A DNA stretch of 64,000 nt from Actinomycetota bacterium (lineage in GTDB: Bacteria; Actinomycetota; Thermoleophilia; Solirubrobacterales; Solirubrobacteraceae), in contig JADDQZ010000036.1 of assembly GCA_016781085.1 (NCBI GenBank), forward strand, positions 26,902 through 90,901, in the 5' to 3' direction. A program made the position numbers and the translations under genes. The notes under the pieces were generated by a model that saw only the letters and a program-made list of their open reading frames with translations, made no database searches and was not told where the DNA came from. This document shows, in pieces, positions 54,264 through 63,235 of this stretch. Position 1 is the first letter of the stretch. Each line of letters opens with the position of its first letter.

Positions 54264-54298
54264 GGGCGAGGCAGCCGGCTGCGCCGGCCGCCTCGCCC
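54264..54298 (-). terminator. Strong hairpin after the second chemoreceptor gene
   Basis: GGGCGAGGC-G-GCCGGC and GCCGGC-T-GCCTCGCCC form a 16-bp stem with one G-U pair and a three-base loop, 13 bases after the stop at 54312. It lacks a U-tract. It separates the two chemoreceptor genes, so they probably have separate transcripts. Confidence 0.6.
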
Positions 54299-54311
54299 TT
54301 ACCGATCCACT

Positions 54312-56132
54312 TCAGGCCTTGACCTGGAAGCGGCTGACGAGCTGCTCCAGCGTTTGGGCCGTCGATGCAAGCTCCTGCGCCGAGGCGTTGATCTCTTGAG
54401 CTGACGCGCTCGTCTGCTGCGTGGACGCCGAGACTTGCTCTGCGCTCGCCGAGGAAGCCTCGCCGACTGCCGCAACTTCTGTCATTTCGTCGCTGACACG
54501 GCTCGTACTCGCATTGATTTCTGTGGTCGCCGCAGAGATGGCGGCGATTTGAGCCGTCATTGCCTCGACCGACTCGCCGAGCTCGCCGAAAGCGGCTTCG
54601 GCCCGGGCCACGATCACGCTCGAGTGCTCGGTGCGTTTGACGCTCTCGTCAACCACGCCAACCGTGTGCCTTGTTCCCTTTTGGATGTCGTTGACGAGCG
54701 TAGAAATCGTCGAAGCTGCCTGCTGTGACTCTTCGGCCAGCTTGCGCACTTCCTCCGCGACGACGGCGAAGCCCCGGCCTTGCTCGCCGGCACGGGCGGC
54801 CTCGATGGCGGCGTTGAGTGCCAACAAGTTCGTCTGCTCGGCGATTCCGGTGATCGTGTTGATGAACTCGCCGATCTGCTCAGATTTCTCCGCGAGTTCG
54901 GAGATTGCGGTAGACGCCTGTTGGGAGGACTCGCGCACCGATTGCATCGCCTCGGTCGCCTCCACCGCCGCCTCGATGCCGCCGCGCGCGAGGTCGCGCG
55001 CATGCTCCGCTGAGACCGTGGTCTCTTCAGCCGCACGCGCGCTATCTGCGACGGCGCGCATCGTCTCGCCGACCGCGTCGCGGACTTCGCCGACGCGACG
55101 AACCTGAGTCTCAGAGCCCTGCGCGACATCGCCGATCGCCGACGCGATCTCGTCGATGGCCCGCGACGTCTCGTCGGAGCTGCCGCTGAGTTGCTGTGAT
55201 GCAGACGAAACCGTGCCGGCCGACTCGTTGAGCTCGATGACTAGCGCCCGCAGTCCCTCCACCATCTCAGCCATCGCCACGCGCAGCTCGTCCTTGGAGG
55301 AATACGGCTCGATCGTCGCTGTCAGGTCGCCCTGGCCAATGCGCGTGGCGACGCTTGCCGTCTCCCGCAGATAGGCCGTCATCTCGCCGAAGGCATCCGC
55401 CATCTCCCCGAGCTCGTCGCGTGTCTTGACCTTGACGTCGCGATCGAGCTCGCCACGGGCGATGCCCTCGGCGGCATGCAACACCTGTTGAACGCCGTTG
55501 CGGATCTGTCGCGACAGCAGCAGCGAAACGGCTGTTCCAAGTGCGAGCACGAGGACAAGCACGATCACGACGAAGGTGCGCGCCGCCTTGAAGGAGTCAT
55601 TGGCCTCGCTCGCGGTCTTCTTGCCGAAGTCCTGGTTCCAGTCGACGAGCCCGAGCACCTGATCGGACAATCTGTCGAACGTCTGCTGAGCGTCGCCGTG
55701 CAGGTATTTGATCGCTGCTTGAGGGTTGCCGGCACGGCTCAGCTTGAGGAAGGGCGCCGACTCGCTCTTATAGCGTTCCCATGAGGCGACTAGCGCATCG
55801 AACTGCCTACGATCTTCGGGCAACGTGATCGTGGGCTCGTAAGCCTTGATCGCCGCGTCCATATCGCTGTTTTCGTCTTTCATGGCGGCCTCGGCCGACT
55901 CGAGCTGGCGCGAGCCCGGCTCGGCGATCACATGGTCGAGCTGAGCGGCGCGGTAGTCCGAGGTGATGCCGTTGATGTCGCCGATGACGGCGACGCCGGG
56001 AACTACCATTTCTGATTGGAACTTCGTGGATTCGTTGATCGAGGCCATCTTCACCAGGGCGACGACGCCCACAGCCATAGCCAACGCCACCACGAGGGCG
56101 AACCCCGCTAACAACTTGGTCCGAACCGACAA
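54312..56132 (-). CDS. Methyl-accepting chemotaxis protein with four-helix-bundle sensor
   Basis: A 606-residue receptor. First membrane helix (about 7-27, [18 protein letters not shown]), a helical periplasmic domain of about 165 residues (4HB_MCP type, [17 protein letters not shown] and [14 protein letters not shown]), second helix ([20 protein letters not shown]), HAMP and signalling domain with [17 protein letters not shown]. The start is TTG 56132, with AGGGG 11 bases upstream, and lies in a 9-bp inverted repeat. Ligand unknown. Confidence 0.9.
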   Translation of the reverse strand: MSVRTKLLAGFALVVALAMAVGVVALVKMASINESTKFQSEMVVPGVAVIGDINGITSDYRAAQLDHVIAEPGSRQLESAEAAMKDENSDMDAAIKAYEPTITLPEDRRQFDALVASWERYKSESAPFLKLSRAGNPQAAIKYLHGDAQQTFDRLSDQVLGLVDWNQDFGKKTASEANDSFKAARTFVVIVLVLVLALGTAVSLLLSRQIRNGVQQVLHAAEGIARGELDRDVKVKTRDELGEMADAFGEMTAYLRETASVATRIGQGDLTATIEPYSSKDELRVAMAEMVEGLRALVIELNESAGTVSSASQQLSGSSDETSRAIDEIASAIGDVAQGSETQVRRVGEVRDAVGETMRAVADSARAAEETTVSAEHARDLARGGIEAAVEATEAMQSVRESSQQASTAISELAEKSEQIGEFINTITGIAEQTNLLALNAAIEAARAGEQGRGFAVVAEEVRKLAEESQQAASTISTLVNDIQKGTRHTVGVVDESVKRTEHSSVIVARAEAAFGELGESVEAMTAQIAAISAATTEINASTSRVSDEMTEVAAVGEASSASAEQVSASTQQTSASAQEINASAQELASTAQTLEQLVSRFQVKA

Positions 56133-56169
56133 ACGGATTGAAGCCCCTTTGCAGCCTTAGGTTTGTCGG
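56126..56169 (-). promoter_or_regulatory. 9-bp inverted repeat enclosing the start region of the second chemoreceptor
   Basis: CCGACAAAC (minus strand 56169-56161) is perfectly complementary to GTTTGTCGG (56134-56126), which contains the TTG start codon. The 26-base loop holds the AAAGGGG ribosome site. In RNA this would hide the start codon; in DNA it could be an operator. Upstream TGCCA-N3-TGGCA near 56181-56193 is another small dyad. Confidence 0.45.
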
Positions 56170-56285
56170 GGTCATCGGCATGCCAATCTGGCACCTTGAC
56201 GCTGTGGTCAGAAACCGACCTGGCGCGTCCGCTATAGGCGCTCCGGTTACTGGAAATCCCCGTCCCGATCGCTGACGCTCCCGCG

Positions 56286-56867
56286 TCAGCGACTGCTGCC
56301 GAGGCTTTCAGCGCGCTGCTCGCCCGCTCGCAACAACCGATCCCGCAGCGCCGCCTCGTCTTGCGGTGAGGGATCGAATGTCTGTACGTCCGGGAGGTCT
56401 CGCAACGACGACAAGTTGAAGGAAGCCAGGAACTGCGTCGTCGTGCGGTACAAAACCGCCCCGAATTGCGAGCGCCCGGCTTCCTCGATCAGCCCGCGCT
56501 CGACGAGGGCGTTCGTCGCCGACTCAGCGGCCACCCCGCGGATGCGCGCGACTTCTGGGCGCGACACGGGCTGAAGGTAGGCGACGATCGCCAGAGTCTC
56601 GGCTTGCGCTGGTGTCAGTGCGTTACTGCGTGGACGGGCGAGCAGTTCACGCGCTGCAGTCTCGGCTTCGGGCGCCGAGACGAGCGTCCAGCTGCCCGCG
56701 ACTTCTCGCAATTGAAGGCCTCGCCCCAGCAGTCCGGCCCGCAGCTGTGCCAAAGCGGCGTCGATGTCGGCCTGGTGGGCGCCCGTCGCGGCGCTTAGAG
56801 CTTCTCCGCTGACTGGCTCCGGAGACAAGAACAACAGTGCCTCAACGACACGGGCGAGCGGGCTCAT
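56286..56867 (-). CDS. scpB: Segregation and condensation protein ScpB
   Basis: A 193-residue ScpB with two winged-helix domains (VVEALLFLSPEPVSGEALSA, LTPAQAETLAIVAYLQPVSR, SQFGAVLYRTTTQFLASFNL). It binds ScpA and SMC heads in the condensin complex. It overlaps scpA by four bases. In many bacteria scpB leads into an rluB-type gene; here the rluB-like gene lies about 9 kb further, past the chemoreceptors, oxidase and rlmN. Confidence 0.95.
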   Translation of the reverse strand: MSPLARVVEALLFLSPEPVSGEALSAATGAHQADIDAALAQLRAGLLGRGLQLREVAGSWTLVSAPEAETAARELLARPRSNALTPAQAETLAIVAYLQPVSRPEVARIRGVAAESATNALVERGLIEEAGRSQFGAVLYRTTTQFLASFNLSSLRDLPDVQTFDPSPQDEAALRDRLLRAGEQRAESLGSSR

Positions 56868-57622
56868 GAAGCGACCGCCCGGGCCGCCGCGTTCCCTCCG
56901 ACAGCGACCGTGATCGGGGCAAACGGCACCTCTTGCTCCCAGTCGGCTTCACCTCGCTTGTACAGCTCGAGCAGCGCATACAACGTCACCGCCACCGTCA
57001 TGCGGTCCTGGCCGGCAACGGCTCGCTCGAAGTCAAAGCGCCCGCGCCGCAGGAGATCGCGCAGGATGGTCAACCGATCCGCGACCGAGACGCGAGGATT
57101 GCGGAGGTGACGCAGGTCAGGGGCGGGCGGCATCTTCAGCAGTCCGCCCACGGCACGCGCCAGCAGTTGGGGATCGTGCGTCGCTCGAGGCTTTTCAGCA
57201 GTCTTGGACAGTTCGGCGGGCGGTCCCGACTCGCGCAGCAAGAACTGCTGTCCCGCCTCCTGGCGCTCAATCAGCCATTGTCCAGCGTTCTGGTAGCGCG
57301 CATAGCGCAGCATCCGGTCGAGAAGCTCTTCCGCGGCCTGCGCGGGCTCGAGCTCGTCGAGTTCCTCAACTTCCTCGCCGGGAAGCATGAGCCTCGACTT
57401 GAGCTCCAGCAACGCCGCGATGAGTACCAGGAACTCGGTGGCCGCCTCGAGGTTGAGCCGCTCACGCCGCTCGAGGTGGTCCAGATAAGCGATGACGATC
57501 TCGGCCAGCTGGACTTCGAGCAGATCAAGCTCTTCGCGCAGGATCAGCGACAACAGAAGGTCGAACGGCCCGCTGAAGACATCGAGATCGAGCTCCAGGT
57601 TGCGCAGCATGTCGCTCGGCAT
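56864..57622 (-). CDS. scpA: Segregation and condensation protein ScpA
   Basis: A 252-residue kleisin from ATG 57622 (MPSDMLRNLELDLDVFSGPF). It has FDLLLSLILREELDLLEV, FLVLIAALLELKSRLMLP and the C-terminal winged helix AVTLYALLELYKRGE. It links ScpB to SMC. It is 47 bases after trpS and overlaps scpB by four bases. A longer frame to 57706 overlaps trpS and is rejected. Confidence 0.94.
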   Translation of the reverse strand: MPSDMLRNLELDLDVFSGPFDLLLSLILREELDLLEVQLAEIVIAYLDHLERRERLNLEAATEFLVLIAALLELKSRLMLPGEEVEELDELEPAQAAEELLDRMLRYARYQNAGQWLIERQEAGQQFLLRESGPPAELSKTAEKPRATHDPQLLARAVGGLLKMPPAPDLRHLRNPRVSVADRLTILRDLLRRGRFDFERAVAGQDRMTVAVTLYALLELYKRGEADWEQEVPFAPITVAVGGNAAARAVAS

Positions 57623-57669
57623 CGAGCCACCGTACGGCAGGAGCCCGACAGATCTTCGGGTCTCCGCCC

Positions 57670-58662
57670 TCAGGAGCTGCGCGGGCCCACGCCCATGGCG
57701 TCGCACACGTCGGCCAGCGTGGCCGACGCAATGACGCGCGCCTTGGCGGCTCCGGCTTGGAGCATGGCCTCGAGCGCCGACTCGTCGGCGCGCAAGTCCG
57801 TGTAGCGCTCGCGCACCGGCTCCAAGTAGTCCACCACGGCTTCGGCCGTCGCCTTCTTGAAGTCCCCGTAGCGTCCGCCCGCGTATTCCGCTTCAACGGC
57901 ATCCGGGGTGATGCCGCGAGCGACGGCCATGACCTCGATCAGATTCGTGATCCCCGGCTTGTCATCGCGACGGACGATGTCGGTGCCCGAATCGGTCACC
58001 GCGCGTTTGAACTTGCGCGAAATCGCGGCCGGCTCGTCGAGCACGTACACCGTGCCCTGCTCTGTTCCGCCGGTCGTCGACATCTTGCGCTCGGGTTCTT
58101 GGAGGTCGCGTACCCGGGCGCCGACGTCGGGAATGCGCTGTTTGGGCACGGTCAGCACCGGACCGAAGCGCCCATTGAAGCGTTCTGCGATGTCGCGCAT
58201 CAACTCCAGATGCTCGCGCTGGTCTTCGCCGACGGGCACCTCGTCTGCTTGATAGGCGAGCACGTCTGCGGCCTGCAACACGGGATAAAGCAGAAGACCG
58301 GCAGAGACGAGCTGTCGCTGTTGCACGGACTTGTCGCGGAACTGGTGCATCCGGTTGAGCTCACCGACCGCTGTCACCGCCACGAGGAGCCAGCAAAGCT
58401 CCGTGTGCTCGTGGACGTCGCTTTGGCGAAACAGAATGCAGCCCTCGGGATCGAGCCCGGCGGCGATGAGCAGGGCTGCCGTGTCGTAGGTCTTCTCGCG
58501 CAATTGCTGCGGGTCGTATTCGACCGTGATGGCGTGTAGATCGACGATGCAGAAGATCGCGGGATTGCCGCGCTCTTGAGCCGCCACGTACTGGGTGATG
58601 GCGCCGATGTAGTTGCCGAGGTGCTTTGTGCCCGTCGGCTGGATGCCCGAGAAGATGACCAT
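57670..58662 (-). CDS. trpS: Tryptophanyl-tRNA synthetase (variant KMSKS loop)
   Basis: A 330-residue class I synthetase starting MVIFSGIQPTGTKHLGNYIG, where HLGN is the HIGH motif. It continues with SDVHEHTELCWLL, LQAADVLAYQADEVPVGEDQ and PVLTVPKQRIPD. The second ATP motif reads RKMSTTGGTEQGTVYVLDEP (KMSTT at 193-197) instead of KMSKS, a marked change, although the rest of the loop follows the longer form found in many bacteria. It is 47 bases upstream of scpA and 63 bases downstream of gcvPB. Confidence 0.94.
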   Translation of the reverse strand: MVIFSGIQPTGTKHLGNYIGAITQYVAAQERGNPAIFCIVDLHAITVEYDPQQLREKTYDTAALLIAAGLDPEGCILFRQSDVHEHTELCWLLVAVTAVGELNRMHQFRDKSVQQRQLVSAGLLLYPVLQAADVLAYQADEVPVGEDQREHLELMRDIAERFNGRFGPVLTVPKQRIPDVGARVRDLQEPERKMSTTGGTEQGTVYVLDEPAAISRKFKRAVTDSGTDIVRRDDKPGITNLIEVMAVARGITPDAVEAEYAGGRYGDFKKATAEAVVDYLEPVRERYTDLRADESALEAMLQAGAAKARVIASATLADVCDAMGVGPRSS

Positions 58663-58725
58663 GCGCGCGCCCAGCGTATTAGGGAGCCGCAAAGGTGAGC
58701 GGTGCGCCCTCGTGGCGAGTCGCGC

Positions 58726-60288
58726 TCAGGCGCCTAGCGGTGTGGCCCGCGGTTGCCGCAGCACAGGCCGTTTCGCTGCACTTGCCTCGTCCAAGCGCCG
58801 AACCGGGGTTGTGTAAGGCGCCCCGCGCGCGATCTCAGGGTCTTCGCCCGCTTCGCGGAGAATGGATGCGATCGCTTCGGCGAAGGCATCGAGCGTCTCC
58901 TTGCTTTCGGTTTCCGTCGGCTCGATCAGCAGTGCTTCGTCCACGAGCAGCGGGAAGTAGACGGTCGGCGGGTGAAAGCCGAAGTCCAGCAACCGCTTCG
59001 CCAGGTCCAGTGTGCGGATTCCGAGCTGACGGCGCATGGACCCGCCGCTCAACACGAACTCGTGCATGCAGGTGCGCTCGTAGGCCGGTGGCAAGTAGTC
59101 GCCGGCCACTTCCGTGAGGCGCGCCATCAAGTAGTTGGCGTTGAGCACGGCGGTTTCGCTCGCTGACTGCAAGCCGTCTGCACCGAGCGAGAGGATGTAG
59201 GCGTAAGAGCGGACGAAGACGCCGTAGTTACCTTGAAAGCCGCGGAGCCGCCCGATCGATCTTGGACGGTCGTCGTCGAGGTCGAAGAACGGCTCCTGAC
59301 CGTCCGCGCCCGCGCAGCGCCGCACTACCTGCGGGCGCGGAAGATAGGGCTCGATCTCAGAGGAAACGGCGATCGGCCCGGCGCCCGGCCCGCCGCCGCC
59401 GTGCGGCTGGGTGAAGGACTTGTGCAGGTTGAAGTGCACGATGTCAAAGCCCATGTCGCCGGGACGCGACTTGCCCATGATGGCGTTGAGGTTCGCGCCG
59501 TCGTAGTAGAGCGTCGCCCCGACGCCGTGGACGATCTCTGCGATCTCCTCGATTCGAGGATCGAACAACCCGAGCGTGTTCGGGTTGGTGAGCATCAGGC
59601 ACGCCGTCCGCTGGTCGGCTTTGGCACGCAGGTCCTCCACGTCAACGCCGCCGTACTCATTCGTGCCGACTTTGACCACCTCGTAACCGGCCATCGCGAC
59701 CGTCGCGGGATTGGTGCCGTGGGCGGTGTCGGGCGTAAGGATGCGGGTGCGCTCCTCGCCCCGGTCCTCGTGGTAGGCGCGCGTCAGTAGCACCCCCGCG
59801 AGCTCGCCGTGCGAACCGGCGCTGGGATGCAGCGAGACGTGGGGCAAGCCGGCGATCTCCGACAACGCCGCCTGCAGGCGCCACATCAGCTCAAGGGCGC
59901 CCTGGGCCCGCCGCGGGTCCTGAAGCGGATGCAGGCGGGCGTTGCCGGGCAGCGCGGCGATTCGCTCGTGCAGGCGCGGGTTGTGCTTCATCGTGCACGA
60001 TCCCAGCGGATAGAAGCCAGAGTCGAGATCGAAGTTGCGCTTGGACAGGCGAACGTAGTGGCGGACGATCTCCGGTTCGGAGACTTCCGGCAAGCGTGCC
60101 GGTTCGATGCGCCGCAACCGCGCCGGTAGCAACTCGTCGAGCGGACGCACGGGCACGTCGATGGGCGGCGCCACAAACGCCCGCCGACCGGGTTGAGACT
60201 TCTCGTAGATGGTCCGCACGCCTTCGTCCTGCAAAGGCGCCCTGCTCAAGCCGTCGGCGGCGGTTGCCATCACGCCCGGCATACTCAC
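58726..60288 (-). CDS. gcvPB: Glycine dehydrogenase (decarboxylating) subunit 2
   Basis: A 520-residue P-protein beta subunit with the PLP Lys at 290 in VHFNLHKSFTQPHG, followed by GGGPGAGPIAV. It also has PLGSCTMKHNPR and HPSAGSHGELAG. With GcvPA it decarboxylates glycine and loads the aminomethyl group on the GcvH lipoyl arm. ATG 60288 overlaps the gcvPA stop (ATGA). A start at M7 (60270) is possible. Confidence 0.95.
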   Translation of the reverse strand: MSMPGVMATAADGLSRAPLQDEGVRTIYEKSQPGRRAFVAPPIDVPVRPLDELLPARLRRIEPARLPEVSEPEIVRHYVRLSKRNFDLDSGFYPLGSCTMKHNPRLHERIAALPGNARLHPLQDPRRAQGALELMWRLQAALSEIAGLPHVSLHPSAGSHGELAGVLLTRAYHEDRGEERTRILTPDTAHGTNPATVAMAGYEVVKVGTNEYGGVDVEDLRAKADQRTACLMLTNPNTLGLFDPRIEEIAEIVHGVGATLYYDGANLNAIMGKSRPGDMGFDIVHFNLHKSFTQPHGGGGPGAGPIAVSSEIEPYLPRPQVVRRCAGADGQEPFFDLDDDRPRSIGRLRGFQGNYGVFVRSYAYILSLGADGLQSASETAVLNANYLMARLTEVAGDYLPPAYERTCMHEFVLSGGSMRRQLGIRTLDLAKRLLDFGFHPPTVYFPLLVDEALLIEPTETESKETLDAFAEAIASILREAGEDPEIARGAPYTTPVRRLDEASAAKRPVLRQPRATPLGA

Positions 60289-61658
60289 GCCACTTCCGCC
60301 GGTGCGCGCTCGGCCGCGACCGCCACCGAGAGCACCTCAGCGAGGCGGTCGATGTCGGCGCGCGAGCGGCGTTCGGTAACCGCTACGAGTAATCCCTCGC
60401 CTAGTTCGGGATAATCGCGGTTCAGCGCATAACCGGGATTGACGCCCTCGGCGGCGCACCGCTCCAGCACCCGCTCCACGGGCGCATCAACCCGGATTGC
60501 GAATTCCCGCACGACTGGTTGCTGGTGAACCAGCGTCACTCCGGGGATAGCGGCCAATTGCTCGCGCGCGTAGGCCGTACGCTGCACGAGCAGCTCGCAG
60601 AGCTCGACCAGCCCTTGTTGCCCGAGCCAGCTCAAATGGAGCATCGCCGACAACGCGTTGAGCGCTTGCGCGGTGCAGATGTTGTGTGTCGCCTTCTCGC
60701 GACGGATGTGCTGCTCGCGCGTCTGAAGCGTCAACACGAAGCCGCGCCGTCCGTCGGCGTCGCGCGTCTCCCCCGCAATGCGCCCCGGCATCCGCCGCAA
60801 GTACTCCTCGCGCGCGGCAAAGAAGCCGAACGACGGCCCTCCGAAGTCAAGGCGGTTGCCCAGCGGCTGGCCCTCGCCGACAGCGACGTCGAAACCTGAC
60901 TCGCCCGGCGTGCGCAGGATGCCGAGCGCGATCGGATCGCATGAAACCACGGCCACGGCCCCTGACTGCTTGATCGGCGCGACCAGTTCATCAAGGTCCT
61001 CGACGGCGCCGAGGAAGTTCGGCTGGGCGACGAAGACGGCGCAGACGTCGTCGCCCATGGCTTCGGCGAGGGCACGCGCGTCGGTCAATCCATTGTGCAG
61101 GTCGATCTCGTCGATCGTCGTTCCCCAGCCGGCGCTCGTGGTCCTCAGGGCCTCGCGGGCGTGCGGGTGCACTCCCCGTGACACGACGAACCGGGAACGC
61201 CCGTTGTGCAGCTTCGCCAGATAGCCGGCCGATGCAAGCGCACTCGGTCCGTCGTAGACCGAGGCGTTTGCGACCGGCAGCCCCGTCAGCTCGCAGATCG
61301 CCGTCTGGTACTCGAACATCGCCTGCAGGTTGCCTTGCGAGACCTCGGGCTGATACGGCGTGTAGGGCGTCAGGAACTCCGAGCGAGTGGTGATCGCTTC
61401 CACGAGCGCCGGCACGTAGTGGTCGTACATGCCCGCGCCGAGAAACGACAGCTCGTCTTCGCTCGAGACGTTGCGGGCCGCGAGTGCGCGCAACTGCTCA
61501 TAGACCTCTTGCTCGGACTTGCCCGGCGGCAGATCGAGCGGCCGCTTGAGCCGTGAACCGCCCGGCACGTCGGCGAAGAGCTCCTCGACCGACCCAACTC
61601 CGATGGTCGCGAGCATTTCTCGCAGGTCGGAGTCGGTGACGGCCGTGTAGCGGGTCAT
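60285..61658 (-). CDS. gcvPA: Glycine dehydrogenase (decarboxylating) subunit 1
   Basis: A 457-residue P-protein alpha subunit: SFLGAGMYDHYVPALVEAIT, TPYTPYQPEVSQGNLQAMFE, TGLPVANASVYDGPSALA and FGFFAAREEYLRRMPGRIAG are family marks. It forms the split P-protein with GcvPB. Overlaps of four bases at both ends (gcvH upstream, gcvPB downstream) ensure balanced synthesis. Confidence 0.95.
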   Translation of the reverse strand: MTRYTAVTDSDLREMLATIGVGSVEELFADVPGGSRLKRPLDLPPGKSEQEVYEQLRALAARNVSSEDELSFLGAGMYDHYVPALVEAITTRSEFLTPYTPYQPEVSQGNLQAMFEYQTAICELTGLPVANASVYDGPSALASAGYLAKLHNGRSRFVVSRGVHPHAREALRTTSAGWGTTIDEIDLHNGLTDARALAEAMGDDVCAVFVAQPNFLGAVEDLDELVAPIKQSGAVAVVSCDPIALGILRTPGESGFDVAVGEGQPLGNRLDFGGPSFGFFAAREEYLRRMPGRIAGETRDADGRRGFVLTLQTREQHIRREKATHNICTAQALNALSAMLHLSWLGQQGLVELCELLVQRTAYAREQLAAIPGVTLVHQQPVVREFAIRVDAPVERVLERCAAEGVNPGYALNRDYPELGEGLLVAVTERRSRADIDRLAEVLSVAVAAERAPAEVA

Positions 61659-62050
61659 GACTCTTGAGCGAGAAGCTCCTCATAAGCCGGTGGCTCCAGC
61701 AGCGCGTCGAGCTCGGCGGGATCTGACAGACGCACCCTGACCAGCCAGCCGTCGCCGTACGGGTCTTCGTTGACCTTCTCAGGTTCGGCGGCCAACGCCT
61801 CGTTTACTTCGACAATCTCGCCGCTCAAGGGAGCGATCACGTCAGACACCGCTTTAACCGATTCCAACTCGGCGTAGGACTCGTCTTTGGTCACCTGCGT
61901 CCCGACTTCCGGCGGATCGAAGAAAACCACTTCTCCCAGCTGATCCTCGGCGTAAGCCGTGATTCCGAAGGTCGCCACGTCGCCTTCGACGCGCGCCCAG
62001 TCGTGCTCTGGGTGGTACTTGAGATCCGCGGGGTAAGTCACTTCAGCCAA
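61655..62050 (-). CDS. gcvH: Glycine cleavage system H protein
   Basis: A 131-residue lipoyl carrier. The lipoylated Lys is residue 66 in AELESVKAVSDVIAPLSGEI. It moves the aminomethyl group between P, T and L proteins. It starts one base after the gcvT stop and overlaps gcvPA by four bases. Confidence 0.96.
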   Translation of the reverse strand: MAEVTYPADLKYHPEHDWARVEGDVATFGITAYAEDQLGEVVFFDPPEVGTQVTKDESYAELESVKAVSDVIAPLSGEIVEVNEALAAEPEKVNEDPYGDGWLVRVRLSDPAELDALLEPPAYEELLAQES

Positions 62051-62051
62051 G

Positions 62052-63146
62052 TCAGCTCTCCTTTGAGTAAAGCGGCTTGGATTTCACCGTTGCCTTACGT
62101 GTCTTCCCGCGGACGTCGATACGCAAGCGAGCTCCAGGTACAGCGAGTGCCGCAGGCACGTAGGCCATGCCGATTCCAACGCCGAGACTCGGCGAGAGCG
62201 TGCCACTGGTCACCACGCCGCCTTCCACAACCGGGTTTCCGGGCCTCGGGATACCTCGATCGTCGAGCACGAACGCCGCCAGCAACTCACCCGTGCCGGC
62301 AGCACGCGCACGCGCGACCGCCTCTGACCCGATGAAACCGGTGTCTTCCTTGCAGCACCAGCCCAAGCCGGCTTCGATCGGGTTGCGCTGCTCGCTCAAA
62401 TCCTGGCCGTAGAGGTGAAAGCAGGCTTCCATGCGCAACGTGTCGCGGGCGCCCAGACCGGCCGGCAGCGCGCCCGCCGACACCACCGCGTCCCAGATCT
62501 CAATGGCCTGCCCCGGGTCGGCGAGCAATTCAACCCCGTCTTCGCCGGTGTAACCCGTACCGCAGACGAGGACCCCAGGCACGCCGGCAATGGAGAGCAC
62601 GGCGGTGCGCATTCTCACCGGCAGCGCTTGAGCCGCCAATCCCTCGACGATGGTGCGCGCGTGCGGACCCTGTACGGCGAGCATGGCGTAGTCGCGCAAG
62701 CGATCGGTAAGGGTGACCTCGAAACTCGCGGCATGCTCCGCCATCCACGCGAAGTCGCGTTCATGGTTGGCGGCGTTGGTGACCGTAAGAAAGCGGTCGA
62801 CATCAAGCCGATAGGTGAAAAGGTCGTCCAAGACGCCGCCGTCTTCGCGGCAAAGGAGCGAGTACTGCGCTCCGCCCGGGACCATCCGCGCCACGTCGTT
62901 GGAAAGGATTCGCTGCAGGAACGCCTCGGCATCCGGTCCGGAGGTCTCAATCTGCCCCATGTGCGAGACGTCGAAGATCCCGGCACTGGTTCGCACCGCC
63001 ATGTGTTCTTCGCGTATGCCGCCGTACTGCACCGGCATCTCCCAGCCGGCGAACGGCACAAGGCGGGCGTCCGCGGCCACGTGGCGGTCGTAGAGCGCAG
63101 TGCGCTTCAGCGAACGGGTCGCAGCTGGGCTGGGCGATGGCTGCAT
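62052..63146 (-). CDS. gcvT: Glycine cleavage system aminomethyltransferase (T protein)
   Basis: A 364-residue T protein from ATG 63146. It has LVPFAGWEMPVQYGGIREEH, GIFDVSHMGQIE, YTGEDGVELL, DTLRMEACFHLYGQDL and VVTSGTLSPSLGVGIGMAYV. It releases ammonia and transfers the methylene to THF. It is the first gene of gcvT-gcvH-gcvPA-gcvPB. A longer frame to 63335 enters the divergent gene and is rejected. No glycine riboswitch is evident upstream. Confidence 0.95.
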   Translation of the reverse strand: MQPSPSPAATRSLKRTALYDRHVAADARLVPFAGWEMPVQYGGIREEHMAVRTSAGIFDVSHMGQIETSGPDAEAFLQRILSNDVARMVPGGAQYSLLCREDGGVLDDLFTYRLDVDRFLTVTNAANHERDFAWMAEHAASFEVTLTDRLRDYAMLAVQGPHARTIVEGLAAQALPVRMRTAVLSIAGVPGVLVCGTGYTGEDGVELLADPGQAIEIWDAVVSAGALPAGLGARDTLRMEACFHLYGQDLSEQRNPIEAGLGWCCKEDTGFIGSEAVARARAAGTGELLAAFVLDDRGIPRPGNPVVEGGVVTSGTLSPSLGVGIGMAYVPAALAVPGARLRIDVRGKTRKATVKSKPLYSKES

Positions 63147-63156
63147 CGGTGCAGGC

Positions 63157-63162
63157 AACCTA
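63157..63162 (-). promoter_or_regulatory. Possible -10 box for the gcv operon
   Basis: Minus-strand TAGGTT is ten bases before the gcvT ATG, with TTTCCG 17 bases further upstream as a poor -35. The mRNA leader would be only a few bases. This fits the short-leader pattern of other promoters in the window. Confidence 0.3.
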
Positions 63163-63235
63163 GTCCCACATAGCCATTTCGGAAAGGCCGCCTCTCCACG
63201 TCTAGCCGAGCGTGGCAGCGGGGTAGCACGCTGGC

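Noticed and set aside
63185-63200. GGAGAG upstream of gcvT as a glycine riboswitch core
   Set aside because: The other conserved parts (CACCGAAGG, GCAA) and the tandem layout are absent, and there are only 89 bases between divergent genes.
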